Source: Shewanella mangrovisoli
GTDB lineage: Bacteria > Pseudomonadota > Gammaproteobacteria > Enterobacterales > Shewanellaceae
Reading direction: 5' to 3'
NCBI RefSeq assembly: GCF_019457635.1
Contig: NZ_CP080412.1
Span: 1,736,001 to 1,800,000 of the forward strand
Length of the DNA stretch: 64,000 nt
Shown here: positions 1 through 8,231 of the stretch, one piece after another
Layout of the letters: each line of letters begins with the position of its first letter
How positions within the stretch are numbered: position 1 is the first letter of the stretch
Made by a program: the position numbers and the translations under genes
The notes under the pieces: model-generated
Told to the model about the DNA's origin: nothing
The model's database searches: none
The model's input: only the letters and a program-made list of their open reading frames with translations

Positions 1-1115
1 CGCAAGCGGTCGAGTTGTATAACGATCAAACCAATAGCGTCAATATGATGGGTTGGCTAGGATTTGCGGCGTTAAACGATGGCCACGAAACTTCAGTAAT
101 TGATAACTTTTCCCGCGTGGGATTCCGTTTCGACCGCCAAGAGAAAAATGGCTGGCGCTCCTTTGCCCATACCGAATGGGGCATTAACATGGTCACCAGT
201 GACGATGGCCTGATCTATACCCAAGGCCAAGGTGGCGGTCAGTTATCGGCTTCAAAAACCTCAGATTTCCTCTTTAACCGTTTAGGTTATGTCGGCATGT
301 CGCACGACAAATGGGGCTCGCTCACCTTTGGTAAGCAGTGGGGGGCTTATTATGATGTGGCTTACACCACTGACGTGCTCAATGCCTTTACCGGCTGGTC
401 CGTCGGTGCTTATACCTTCGGTGATGGCGGCCTCACTGGCGCGGGTCGTGCCGATGCAGCGCTGCAATACCGTAATACCTTTGGCAATTTGCATATCGCG
501 GTGCAATACGCTTCTAAACAAAATAGCGATGTGGCGCTCTATGACAATTTAGGTAACGCCTTAAACGATGGTTCTGAGCTGAGCTTCGACCCTAGTTATG
601 GTGCGAGTGCGACTTACTATTTCACCGACAAATTTAAGGTGTTAGCGGGCTTTAACCGTGGTGACTTCACCGGCAATCTTGCGGGTAAAGACGTCGATAA
701 TACCAATCAAATCATCGGTATCGGCGCCCAATATGGCAGCTTCTACCAATATGCGCCGGGTCGTGATGCTGACGGCCTATATGTCGGTTTCAACGCCCAT
801 AAGAGTGAGCAAAACGAGTTAGTCGGTGGCGATCTCTACGACTCAACTGGCGCCGAATTTATTGTTGCCTATCACTACGATAACGGATTCGTACCTAGCT
901 TATTGCTGACTTACCAAGATTTGGACACAGATGAAAACACCGTCATCCAAGGTAAATGGACCCGCCAATTTGCCGTACTAGGCCTGCATTATCGTTATAG
1001 CCGCGACACTATCATGTACGCCGAAGCCAAAATCGATTTCAGCAACATGGACGATAAGGCCTACGAAGATCTACAAGATAATAACTATGCCGTTGGTATT
1101 CGTTATTTCTTCTAA
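1..1115 (+). CDS. Outer-membrane porin, 5' end cut off by the window
   Basis: The frame is open from the first bases and the coding part gives about 370 residues of a general Gram-negative porin, a beta-barrel that lets small solutes cross the outer membrane. The sequence shows alternating aromatic/polar beta strands, many Gly-Tyr and Asp/Asn-rich turns, no cysteine-rich domain, and a C-terminus of Arg-Tyr-Phe-Phe. A terminal Phe is the assembly signal of trimeric porins. The first possible start codon, at 15, is inside the mature protein, so the signal peptide lies outside the window. A hairpin terminator follows. Substrate preference cannot be told from the sequence. Confidence 0.9.
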   Translation, partial: QAVELYNDQTNSVNMMGWLGFAALNDGHETSVIDNFSRVGFRFDRQEKNGWRSFAHTEWGINMVTSDDGLIYTQGQGGGQLSASKTSDFLFNRLGYVGMSHDKWGSLTFGKQWGAYYDVAYTTDVLNAFTGWSVGAYTFGDGGLTGAGRADAALQYRNTFGNLHIAVQYASKQNSDVALYDNLGNALNDGSELSFDPSYGASATYYFTDKFKVLAGFNRGDFTGNLAGKDVDNTNQIIGIGAQYGSFYQYAPGRDADGLYVGFNAHKSEQNELVGGDLYDSTGAEFIVAYHYDNGFVPSLLLTYQDLDTDENTVIQGKWTRQFAVLGLHYRYSRDTIMYAEAKIDFSNMDDKAYEDLQDNNYAVGIRYFF

Positions 1116-1143
1116 TTGGCCCATTAATTCGACAAAATAAATC

Positions 1144-1170
1144 AAAGGCCACATATTGTGGCCTTTTCCA
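1144..1170 (+). terminator. Rho-independent terminator after the porin gene
   Basis: AAAGGCCACA and TGTGGCCTTTT form a stem around a short TAT loop, ending in a T-rich run. It starts about 30 bases after the porin stop and may also serve the convergent regulator gene. Confidence 0.7.
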
Positions 1171-1195
1171 TAACTATCTATTTATTATCAATGCA

Positions 1196-2722
1196 TTACA
1201 CAATTCCTAACTTCTTCATTTTACTGCGCAGGGTATTGGCATTGATATCCAGCAATTCGGCGGCGCCGCCCGGGCCATAGAGTTTACCCCCCGTGATCCT
1301 TAAGGCATGGCTGATATATTTTTTGGTCATCACCTCTAGCGGCACCAGCTTATCGCTGGCATGACTAGGGTCGATAATCACGGTTTGATTGGATGGGGTT
1401 TTAACGGCTTCGAGGCTCTGTGGCGCCAGAAAACTAAAATCCAGCGGTCCTGCGGGATGCTGAATGATGGCGCGCTCGAGCACATTAATGAGTTCGCGCA
1501 CATTCCCCGGCCAGCCATATTGGTTGAGAATATTCAGTTGTTCTGGGGCGATTCTTGGCAGCTGCGGCAAATTGAACTTGGCACTGAGCTGCTCGATAAA
1601 ATGTTGTACTAGCAAAGGTATATCTGTGCGTCTTTGTCTGAGCGATGGGATCTCGATGGGGAAAATCGCCAGCCGATACCAGAGATCTTCACGAAACACT
1701 TCTCTATGCACCATGGCCTGAAGGTTTCTGTGGGTTGCGGCCACAATACGAATATCGAGCTGCACCGCATCGTGGCCGCCAACGCGGGTGATACAACTAT
1801 TTTGTAGTACCCTGAGTAACCTAACTTGAGCCGAAAGCGGTAGTTCCCCAATTTCGTCTAAGAAAATGGTGCCACCATTGGCCTGCTCGAAGTAACCAAT
1901 TTTGCGTGAATCGGCGCCGGTAAACGCACCTTTTTCATAACCAAAGAGCTCTGAGTCAATCAAGGTATCAGGAATGGCGCCGCAGTTTACCTTGATAAAA
2001 GGCTTACCCGAGCGCTCCGACAATTCGTGAATGGCGTTGGCGATGACTTCCTTGCCGCAGCCCGTTTCCCCAAGCATTAACACTGTGGTGTTGATTTTGG
2101 CGATGGATTGTACCTGCTGCATGACCTGTTTCAGGCCTGAATTGGCGCCAACCACGCCATTTTGAATATCTAAGGTGCGACGCAGACTCACGTTTTGCTT
2201 CGAGAGCGCTTCGTTCTCTTTGAGTAAGTTGCGATCCCTTAAATTCAGCGCCGTGATCAGCGCGAGGTTTTGCATATGCGGCGCGATTAAGTCGGCATGG
2301 CGGGGCCTAAACACTCCAGTGCTTTTGGCATAAAAACCGACTATCCCAAGGTGGGTATTTTCTATCGACATTCGCAGAATAATCACCGAGCGAATGTCTT
2401 TAATCACCTGTGGTGCGACTAAAGAGGTGACAGGATCATGCTCTATATCGTTAACAATTCTGACCCTTGGCCGCTCGGGATCTTCTAGCGATTGTGCCAT
2501 CTTCAGTGGAATTTGGATGCGCTTATCTAACGTGCAGCAATGGCTATCATCAACATGGGCGATAAACTGTATATCATTAAATTGTTTGCGAAAAATATTC
2601 ACAAATAGCCCGTCAATAGGCAGTTCATTCCGAATAAACTCGAAGTAACTATGCAACGATTTTTCGAGCTGCAGACTGCTACAGAGTCTTAGGGTTGATT
2701 CGTAATAGAAGTGTTTTTCCAT
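1196..2722 (-). CDS. Sigma-54-dependent regulator, GAF-AAA+-Fis type
   Basis: A 508-residue bacterial enhancer-binding protein. The N-terminal part (about 15-170) looks like a GAF-type sensor domain. The AAA+ domain (about 195-425) has a Walker A GETGCGKE, the sigma-54 contact loop GAFTGA and a Walker B GGTIFLDE. The C-terminal 40 residues form a Fis-type helix-turn-helix (ELLDINANTLRSKMKKLGI). Such proteins hydrolyse ATP to open promoters held by sigma-54 RNA polymerase. It is divergent from the flavoprotein reductase gene, and a good -24/-12 promoter lies in front of that gene, so it very probably activates the reductase operon in response to a small ligand bound by the GAF domain. The ligand is unknown; the operon suggests an unsaturated carboxylic acid. 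Confidence 0.9.
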   Translation of the reverse strand: MEKHFYYESTLRLCSSLQLEKSLHSYFEFIRNELPIDGLFVNIFRKQFNDIQFIAHVDDSHCCTLDKRIQIPLKMAQSLEDPERPRVRIVNDIEHDPVTSLVAPQVIKDIRSVIILRMSIENTHLGIVGFYAKSTGVFRPRHADLIAPHMQNLALITALNLRDRNLLKENEALSKQNVSLRRTLDIQNGVVGANSGLKQVMQQVQSIAKINTTVLMLGETGCGKEVIANAIHELSERSGKPFIKVNCGAIPDTLIDSELFGYEKGAFTGADSRKIGYFEQANGGTIFLDEIGELPLSAQVRLLRVLQNSCITRVGGHDAVQLDIRIVAATHRNLQAMVHREVFREDLWYRLAIFPIEIPSLRQRRTDIPLLVQHFIEQLSAKFNLPQLPRIAPEQLNILNQYGWPGNVRELINVLERAIIQHPAGPLDFSFLAPQSLEAVKTPSNQTVIIDPSHASDKLVPLEVMTKKYISHALRITGGKLYGPGGAAELLDINANTLRSKMKKLGIV

Positions 2723-2736
2723 TGATATTTCAAGTT

Positions 2737-2756
2737 AATCACTAAGTATCGTGATT
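2737..2756. promoter_or_regulatory. Candidate enhancer site for the sigma-54 regulator
   Basis: AATCAC and GTGATT form a perfect inverted repeat with an 8-base spacer, about 75 bases upstream of the -24 element of the divergent sigma-54 promoter. A second GTGATT lies at 2774-2779. Position and symmetry suit a binding site for the adjacent Fis-type regulator. That it is bound is inference. Confidence 0.5.
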
Positions 2757-2828
2757 GTAGATCTTTATATTTCGTGATTTTGTGCCTGCAATCAAAGTTC
2801 CCCGCTTAAATACCTCTTTTTAGGTGCT

Positions 2829-2844
2829 TGGCACAGCATCTGCA
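2829..2844 (+). promoter_or_regulatory. Sigma-54 (-24/-12) promoter of the reductase operon
   Basis: TGGCAC at 2829-2834 followed by CTGCA at 2840-2844 gives the required GG (2830-2831), ten bases, GC (2842-2843). This is close to the RpoN consensus TGGCAC-N5-TTGCA. It lies about 45 bases before the reductase start and faces it, beside a gene for a sigma-54 activator. Confidence 0.8.
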
Positions 2845-2887
2845 CTTTCACGCTGACAAGTTCCAATGATTATTGAAGGAAATCAGC

Positions 2888-4441
2888 ATGAGTAAAACCC
2901 AAGGTATTAATTCGGGGCGTCGACAATTATTAAAGGGCGGTATGGTCATGGCCGCAGGGCTCGGGGCGAGTATCGCGTTGCCTGCCTCTGCCAGCTGTGA
3001 CTCAGCTCCTATTAACTTCGATGAAATCGTCGATGTGCTCGTGGTTGGCAGCGGTTTTGCGGGCATGTCTGCAGCGTTGCAGGCCAGAGAAGCCGGCGTG
3101 AGCGTGATGGTAATCGATAAGATGCCCGTATTTGGTGGCAACTCGACCATCAACGGCGGTGCCATGGCGGTGGCGGGTTCTCCCTTACAAAAACAGGCAG
3201 GCATTGAAGACTCTGTCGATGCCATGGTGGCGGACATGCTACGGGCTGGTCGCGGCATGAACGATGTGGAAATGCTCAAACTGGTGTGTAACGGCACCGC
3301 AGAATCCTGCCAGTGGCTGATCGATTACGGCGTGAACTGGAAGCCGTTTGTTCAGCACTTTGGCGGCCATTCGGTCCAACGAGTGCTGCAAACCGTTGAA
3401 AGTTCAGGCGCTGGCATTATTCGCCCCTTAATTAAAGCCGCCCGTGACAAGGGCGTCATCATGAAAAATCAGACCAAGCTCGAAGGCTTTGTACAAGATG
3501 AGGCCGGACGGGTGATCGGTGTCGAAGTTCGCGAAGGTTTTTATTTTCCCAATGAGCGCACGGGTAAAATACGTCGTATCGGCGCGCGCCGTGGCGTGAT
3601 TATGGCGACTGGCGGTTTTGGTCGCGATATTGAATACCGTATGATGCAATTACCTGAGTTAAATAGTGATTTAGATTCAACCAACCATGCAGGTGCCACC
3701 TCTGAGGCGCTCAAGCAGATGATGCTCATTGGGGCCAATCCCATTCATTTAGACCAAATTCAGCTTGGCCCATGGGCATCCCCCGACGAGAAGGGATTTG
3801 GCACGGCTTCCCAGTTCAACACTATCGCCACCTATCCCCACGGTATTGTGGTGGATGTGCGCACCGGCGAGCGTTTTTTCAATGAATTAGCCGACCGTAA
3901 AGCCCGTGCCGACGCCATCATGACCCGACGGGATGAGAAAGGACAGCCTGTCTATCCCATTGGTTTTACTAATGCTGCCGGAGCCAGTAAGGCACAGACC
4001 TTAGATTGGGGCCTGAAATACAAGGTCATCAGCAAGGCCGAGACCTTAGACGAACTGGCCACGATTTACGGCATGCCAGCTAAGGCATTAAAGGCGCAGG
4101 TGGCGCGTTGGAATGAAGCGGTAAAAACGGGCATCGATAAAGAGTTCGACCGCCCTATGCAGGAGGCGATAGTGCTCGACAAAGGGCCTTGGTATGCGGT
4201 GCGCATGTGGCCGAAGGTGCATTACTGCATGGGCGGCGTGAAGGTGAATACCCAATCCGAAGTGCTGCATTTGGTCAGTAATAAAGCGATCCCCGGATTA
4301 TATGCCGCAGGCGAAGCCACGGGCGGTATCCACGGAGCGAGTCGATTAGGCGCCTGTGCCGTGGCTGAAGGGGTTGTCACTGGGCGTAATGCCGGTCGTA
4401 ACTGCGCCGCGGCGAGTGCTGTGATGCTCAAGCAAGTTTAG
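2888..4441 (+). CDS. Tat-exported flavoprotein reductase (fumarate/urocanate reductase family)
   Basis: About 517 residues. The N-terminus has a twin-arginine signal (GRRQLLKGG, a hydrophobic stretch, then an Ala-x-Ala-like site), so it is exported folded to the periplasm. VLVVGSGFAGMSAA is the FAD-binding Rossmann motif. GERFFNELADR places an Arg where flavocytochrome c3 has its catalytic acid Arg402, and HYCMGG keeps the His of the HHTMGG motif. The C-terminal IPGLYAAGEATGGIHGA is typical of the family. Residues that hold the second carboxylate of fumarate (His365, Thr377/Glu378 in flavocytochrome c3) do not appear conserved, so the substrate is probably another 2-enoate. It lacks the N-terminal heme domain; the tetraheme cytochrome at 6157 supplies it separately. 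ATG 2888 is chosen because AAGGA precedes it by 7 bases. Confidence 0.9.
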   Translation: MSKTQGINSGRRQLLKGGMVMAAGLGASIALPASASCDSAPINFDEIVDVLVVGSGFAGMSAALQAREAGVSVMVIDKMPVFGGNSTINGGAMAVAGSPLQKQAGIEDSVDAMVADMLRAGRGMNDVEMLKLVCNGTAESCQWLIDYGVNWKPFVQHFGGHSVQRVLQTVESSGAGIIRPLIKAARDKGVIMKNQTKLEGFVQDEAGRVIGVEVREGFYFPNERTGKIRRIGARRGVIMATGGFGRDIEYRMMQLPELNSDLDSTNHAGATSEALKQMMLIGANPIHLDQIQLGPWASPDEKGFGTASQFNTIATYPHGIVVDVRTGERFFNELADRKARADAIMTRRDEKGQPVYPIGFTNAAGASKAQTLDWGLKYKVISKAETLDELATIYGMPAKALKAQVARWNEAVKTGIDKEFDRPMQEAIVLDKGPWYAVRMWPKVHYCMGGVKVNTQSEVLHLVSNKAIPGLYAAGEATGGIHGASRLGACAVAEGVVTGRNAGRNCAAASAVMLKQV

Positions 4442-4477
4442 ATTTTATCAAAAATAACAAAATGTTGGAGAATGATA

Positions 4478-6115
4478 ATGAATAAATCCATGTTGATGGC
4501 CTCACTCACCTTGAGTCTACTTTCAGGCAGCGCGCTCGCGATGGAGCAAGTGGTACTCGACGGTAAACATTTAACCCAAGACCAAGCCTGGGCAATTGCC
4601 GATGGTGCAAAAGTGAAGATTGCACCACAGGCCAAGACCCAACTCGTGAAAGCCAACGCGCTACTGATGGAAGCGGCGCGTCTGGGCAAACCTGTCTATG
4701 GCTTAACCGTGGGCGTTGGGCTAAACAAAGACCACAAGCTGTTCGATGCCAACGGCAAGTTGAGTGATGCGGTGCTCGACGCCTCTCGAAGCTTCAACCT
4801 CAGCACTCTGCGTGCCCACAGTGCTGGTGTGGGTGAAGCCGCGCCGATTCGACTCACTCGTCTAGCCTTAGCCGTGCGGTTAAATACTATGCTGGCCGGA
4901 CAAACTGGTGTGCAACCTGTGGTGGCCGAGCTTTATGAAGCCTATCTTAATCAGGGACTGACACCTGTTATCCCAGCCAAGGGCACGGTAGGTGAGGCGG
5001 ATATTCTGCTGTCATCCCATGTCGGTTTAGCCATGATTGGTGAATGGGAGGTGTTCTACAAAGGTCAGCGTGTGAGCAGTAAAGAGGCGATGGCCGATGC
5101 GGGGATCACACCCTTAGCACCTATGGGTAAAGACGCGCTATCGATTTTGTCTAACAATGCCTTTGCCGTCGCCTATGCTATGCAAGGTTACCGTGAAGCG
5201 AAGCAACTGTTGTCCGTTTCGCCCACCGTCTTTGGCTTAAGCCTTGAGGGATTAAACGGTAACGTGGCGCCATTCTTGCCGCAAACCAACGACATCCGTC
5301 CATTCCCTTACATTAAATCGGCCACCAGTGACATTCTCAAGCAGCTCGATGGCAGCTATTTATGGCAGCTAAACGATGAGCGTCCATTACAGGATCCGTT
5401 AAGTTTTAGAACCACGGCTTACACCTTTGCTGGCGCAGAGCAGGCTTTAGCCTCATTGGATGAAGTGATCAATATCCAAATCAACCATTCGGACGATAAC
5501 CCAGCCGTGATTGTGGGCGCGTCGAACCAGTATGCCCAGTTCCCACAAGTGGCTAAATATTTGGTCGAAGGGCAGGGCGGTGTGTTCCCTACCACTAACT
5601 TTGAGCCGCTGCCTGTGGCACTCGCGGTGCAAAACCTGAGTGTGGCCCTGACCCATGTGTCACATAACAGTGTGATGCGTACCATTCATCTGTCTGATGA
5701 GCACTTTACTAAGCTGACGCGCTTCCTGAGTGCGCCGGAAAACCAAGGCCATGCCTTCGGTGCGATTCAAAAAGCCTTTGTGGATATGCAAGTCCGCAAT
5801 AAGCAGTTAGCCACGCCAGTCTCCTTCGATGGGATCTCTATCGCCGGCGGGATTGAAGATACCTTCACTAACCTTAAGTTGGCGTCGGATAACCTGATCC
5901 AAATCGTGGATAACACCCGAGTCATCTACGGTTTAGAACTGTTGCACTCTACTCAAGCGATTGATTTACGTAAGCAAGCGCAGCCAGATCTACAACTCGG
6001 CAAGGCAACGCAAGCCATGTACAAGGCCTACCGTGAAAAAGTGCCTTTTGTCGCCAAGGACCGTCCGTTTACCCCCGATATCCAAGCGTCAACTGACTTT
6101 ATTGCAAACTATTAA
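4478..6115 (+). CDS. Exported histidine/aromatic ammonia-lyase-fold protein without the MIO triad
   Basis: 545 residues. A Sec signal peptide ends at SGSALA, so the protein is periplasmic, unlike cytoplasmic HutH. Fold-level similarity to histidine ammonia-lyase runs along the whole length: VYGLTVGVG for YGxNTGFG, AHSAGVGE, EVFYKG, LQDPLSFR, HSDDNP and TTNFEPLPVA. Against Pseudomonas HutH, the MIO-forming Ala-Ser-Gly (GSVGASGDL) is replaced by GTVGEADIL, Asn195 (LLNGTQ) by Ser (ILSNNA) and Tyr280 (QDPYSLR) by Leu. The equivalents of Tyr53, His83, Arg283, Phe329 and Glu414 appear kept. Classical MIO chemistry is therefore unlikely. It lies between the reductase and its cytochrome, 36 bases after the former. 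ATG 4478 is chosen over 4472 because GGAG lies 7 bases upstream. Confidence 0.85.
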   Translation: MNKSMLMASLTLSLLSGSALAMEQVVLDGKHLTQDQAWAIADGAKVKIAPQAKTQLVKANALLMEAARLGKPVYGLTVGVGLNKDHKLFDANGKLSDAVLDASRSFNLSTLRAHSAGVGEAAPIRLTRLALAVRLNTMLAGQTGVQPVVAELYEAYLNQGLTPVIPAKGTVGEADILLSSHVGLAMIGEWEVFYKGQRVSSKEAMADAGITPLAPMGKDALSILSNNAFAVAYAMQGYREAKQLLSVSPTVFGLSLEGLNGNVAPFLPQTNDIRPFPYIKSATSDILKQLDGSYLWQLNDERPLQDPLSFRTTAYTFAGAEQALASLDEVINIQINHSDDNPAVIVGASNQYAQFPQVAKYLVEGQGGVFPTTNFEPLPVALAVQNLSVALTHVSHNSVMRTIHLSDEHFTKLTRFLSAPENQGHAFGAIQKAFVDMQVRNKQLATPVSFDGISIAGGIEDTFTNLKLASDNLIQIVDNTRVIYGLELLHSTQAIDLRKQAQPDLQLGKATQAMYKAYREKVPFVAKDRPFTPDIQASTDFIANY

Positions 6116-6156
6116 TCTACGATGCGGGGCGCGATGCCCCGCCTAGGAAGACTCTG

Positions 6157-6540
6157 ATGTTAAAACCCGTTTTTATTCTATTACTCGGTGTCATGCTGGC
6201 AACGCCAATGGCCGCTAATGCATTGAATATCAAGGACTACCATAAAGAGGTGATGACTGGAGCCGATGGTAAAGTCGATTGCGCGGCATGCCACGGTGAT
6301 GCAAAACGTAAAACCGTTCCCGATGCAGCGACTTGCAGCAGTTGCCATGGTTCACCTGAGGAGGTGGCTAAGCTGACTGAGCGCCCAGCCGATGCGGGCC
6401 ATTCGGTTGAGCCAAATCCCCATAACAGTCTGCACTATGGTACCGATTTGCCATGTACTTACTGCCATCAGGAACACAAAGAAAGTAAAGTCTATTGCAA
6501 TCAATGCCATGAATTTACTTATCCTCAGATGAAACGTTAA
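6157..6540 (+). CDS. Periplasmic tetraheme cytochrome c, electron donor to the reductase
   Basis: 127 residues with a cleavable signal peptide (LATPMAANA). Four CxxCH heme sites are present: CAACH, CSSCH, CTYCH and CNQCH. Size and spacing match the heme domain of flavocytochrome c3, here a separate protein. It should pass electrons from the quinol-oxidising CymA-type network of Shewanella to the flavin of the reductase at 2888. It is 41 bases after the lyase-fold gene and ends the operon before a strong terminator. Heme count and export are seen directly; the partner is inferred from gene order and family. Confidence 0.92.
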   Translation: MLKPVFILLLGVMLATPMAANALNIKDYHKEVMTGADGKVDCAACHGDAKRKTVPDAATCSSCHGSPEEVAKLTERPADAGHSVEPNPHNSLHYGTDLPCTYCHQEHKESKVYCNQCHEFTYPQMKR

Positions 6541-6592
6541 TTTCATCTCGGTTAGAAACTCGCTCCCCTGCTTTTTTTGACTATCTTTGTCA

Positions 6593-6622
6593 TGCACTCA
6601 ACCCGGTTGAGTGCATTTTTTT
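6593..6622 (+). terminator. Terminator of the reductase-cytochrome operon
   Basis: TGCACTCAACC and GGTTGAGTGCA pair perfectly across almost no loop, followed by seven T. Confidence 0.85.
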
Positions 6623-6625
6623 AGG

Positions 6626-6660
6626 CAAAAAAAAAGAGTAAGCCAATACGGATTACTCTT
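6626..6660 (-). terminator. Terminator of the alpha/beta hydrolase gene
   Basis: Read on the minus strand, AAGAGTAA, an 11-base loop and TTACTCTT are followed by a run of about ten T. It lies about 100 bases beyond the hydrolase stop. Confidence 0.8.
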
Positions 6661-6762
6661 ACGGAAAATTGGTCGTTGAATGTTGTAGCCAAAATCACTC
6701 ATATGGATGAGGAGCCAGCACACAATGACAGCTTTTACTTAATTAACCCTTAAAATTAACAT

Positions 6763-8052
6763 TTATCTTAAGCTGTCACCGCGGTTGAGACTGATGAGCT
6801 TATCTAAGATCCGCTCGCCATCCATTCGTATGCCATTGTGCTCATATTCCGAGGTTAACCAATACCTTAGGTGTGCTACTTGTTTGGCGGTTTCTAGGCT
6901 GTAGTCCATCTCGACATACATATCTTCGCTGTAAATCGCGGCTGCAACCGGGACGCGGTTCTGGCTGAGCTGCTCAAGATTGTATAACGCCGGCCAGTCC
7001 GTTTTATGGGCAAGGAGATTGGCCGCGGCTTGGAGTGGGGCTAAATGGCTAAATTGCTCAAACATCCAAGGGTAAATCATTTCGCCAGTAAACAGGAAAG
7101 GCTTACCAACTTGATAGTTAAAGGCCGGATACTGTTCACGCACCCTATGGGCAGACCACTGTGACGCACTGTGTTGGCAGTAGATGGCCTCGTGTAACAG
7201 GGCAAAAATTGGGTTGGTGTTATAGTCGAGTAATTGGCAGAAATGATTTAAAAACAGCGGATTGACATAATCACCTTGGGGCGAGTGCACCAGTGCTTGT
7301 TCAAGCAAATAGTAAACTGACTCTGGGCCTTGCTCCATGCCCAAGTTAATACCGAGCAGTTGCAACATTTCAACCGTGAGGCGCTCACCCGTGGCTAACT
7401 GCACTGGGTGCTCGAGTAAATGTTTAGCGAGGCGAGTCACGAGATGCTGCGCATCGTGGAAGCGCTGGAAGAAGTCTTTATTCTTGGCGAGTACGCGCTG
7501 ATAGGTGGCCTGATAGACTTCATCACTGCTGCGCGTGAGGGAAGGAATGCCGCCAGTGATATAAGCTTCACTCACGCCCTGAGGGGCGGCGCTTAAATAA
7601 TGCAGCACGCAGAAACCACCGAAGCTTTGACCTAGAATCGCCCACTTGTCGGCGGGGCAAAGCTGGGCGCGAATTGATTCGGCATCGCGGACGATATTAT
7701 CGGCCCTAAAATGGCTTAAATATTCGGCCTGTTGCTCAGGCGTTAAGTGGCCGAGGCTTTGGTAATTAATGGGGCTAGAAAGCCCTGTCCCCCGTTGGTC
7801 GAGCAATAATACTCTAAACTCTTTGAGTGCGCGGCGGATCCAACCGCTATTATTCGCGGGGCGCATAGCGGCAAAGCCGGGGCCACCCTGAAAAAAGACG
7901 ATATAAGGTAGTTTTTTATCTTTATTTTCAATGGCGCAGAGTTCCCGCGCGAACACACTGATCTGTTCACCAATCGGCTGTTGATAATCAAGTGGCAGGT
8001 TGAATGTGTGTTTTTTAGCGAGGACACCGGCGAGCATCATATCGGGTTTCAT
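6763..8052 (-). CDS. Alpha/beta hydrolase, proline iminopeptidase-like (S33)
   Basis: 429 residues. FFQGGPGF forms the oxyanion region of S33 peptidases, LLLDQRGTGLS is the typical strand, and GQSFGG carries the nucleophilic serine. The length fits the larger proline iminopeptidase/tripeptidyl aminopeptidase group. No signal peptide is visible, so it is probably cytoplasmic and removes N-terminal residues, often proline, from small peptides. The start is ATG 8052, with AAGG 7 bases upstream; the in-frame TTG at 8055 is less likely. It stands alone between two terminators. Family assignment is firm, substrate is not. Confidence 0.85.
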   Translation of the reverse strand: MKPDMMLAGVLAKKHTFNLPLDYQQPIGEQISVFARELCAIENKDKKLPYIVFFQGGPGFAAMRPANNSGWIRRALKEFRVLLLDQRGTGLSSPINYQSLGHLTPEQQAEYLSHFRADNIVRDAESIRAQLCPADKWAILGQSFGGFCVLHYLSAAPQGVSEAYITGGIPSLTRSSDEVYQATYQRVLAKNKDFFQRFHDAQHLVTRLAKHLLEHPVQLATGERLTVEMLQLLGINLGMEQGPESVYYLLEQALVHSPQGDYVNPLFLNHFCQLLDYNTNPIFALLHEAIYCQHSASQWSAHRVREQYPAFNYQVGKPFLFTGEMIYPWMFEQFSHLAPLQAAANLLAHKTDWPALYNLEQLSQNRVPVAAAIYSEDMYVEMDYSLETAKQVAHLRYWLTSEYEHNGIRMDGERILDKLISLNRGDSLR

Positions 8053-8231
8053 CAATTAACCTTAAGGGTAGGGTCTGTTGTTTATGGCAGATTGTATACA
8101 AAAGCCCTGTTGTCGCAAGTTAGGATTATTTGATTCGCCTTTGGTCAAGATCAATTTTTATTGTAAAAATTTGAGCCATGATAAGCCTCTTAGCGTAATC
8201 TATCGGCTATGGATAACACGAGATTGAAGCT

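Noticed and set aside
2848..3297. 149-residue minus-strand frame inside the flavoprotein gene
   Set aside because: Covers the FAD-binding region of a conserved gene in the opposite frame and crosses its promoter; no independent support.
4978..5020. Sequencing error as the cause of the missing MIO triad
   Set aside because: No single insertion or deletion restores Ala-Ser-Gly-Asp; the frame continues with family similarity on both sides and other active-site residues differ as well.
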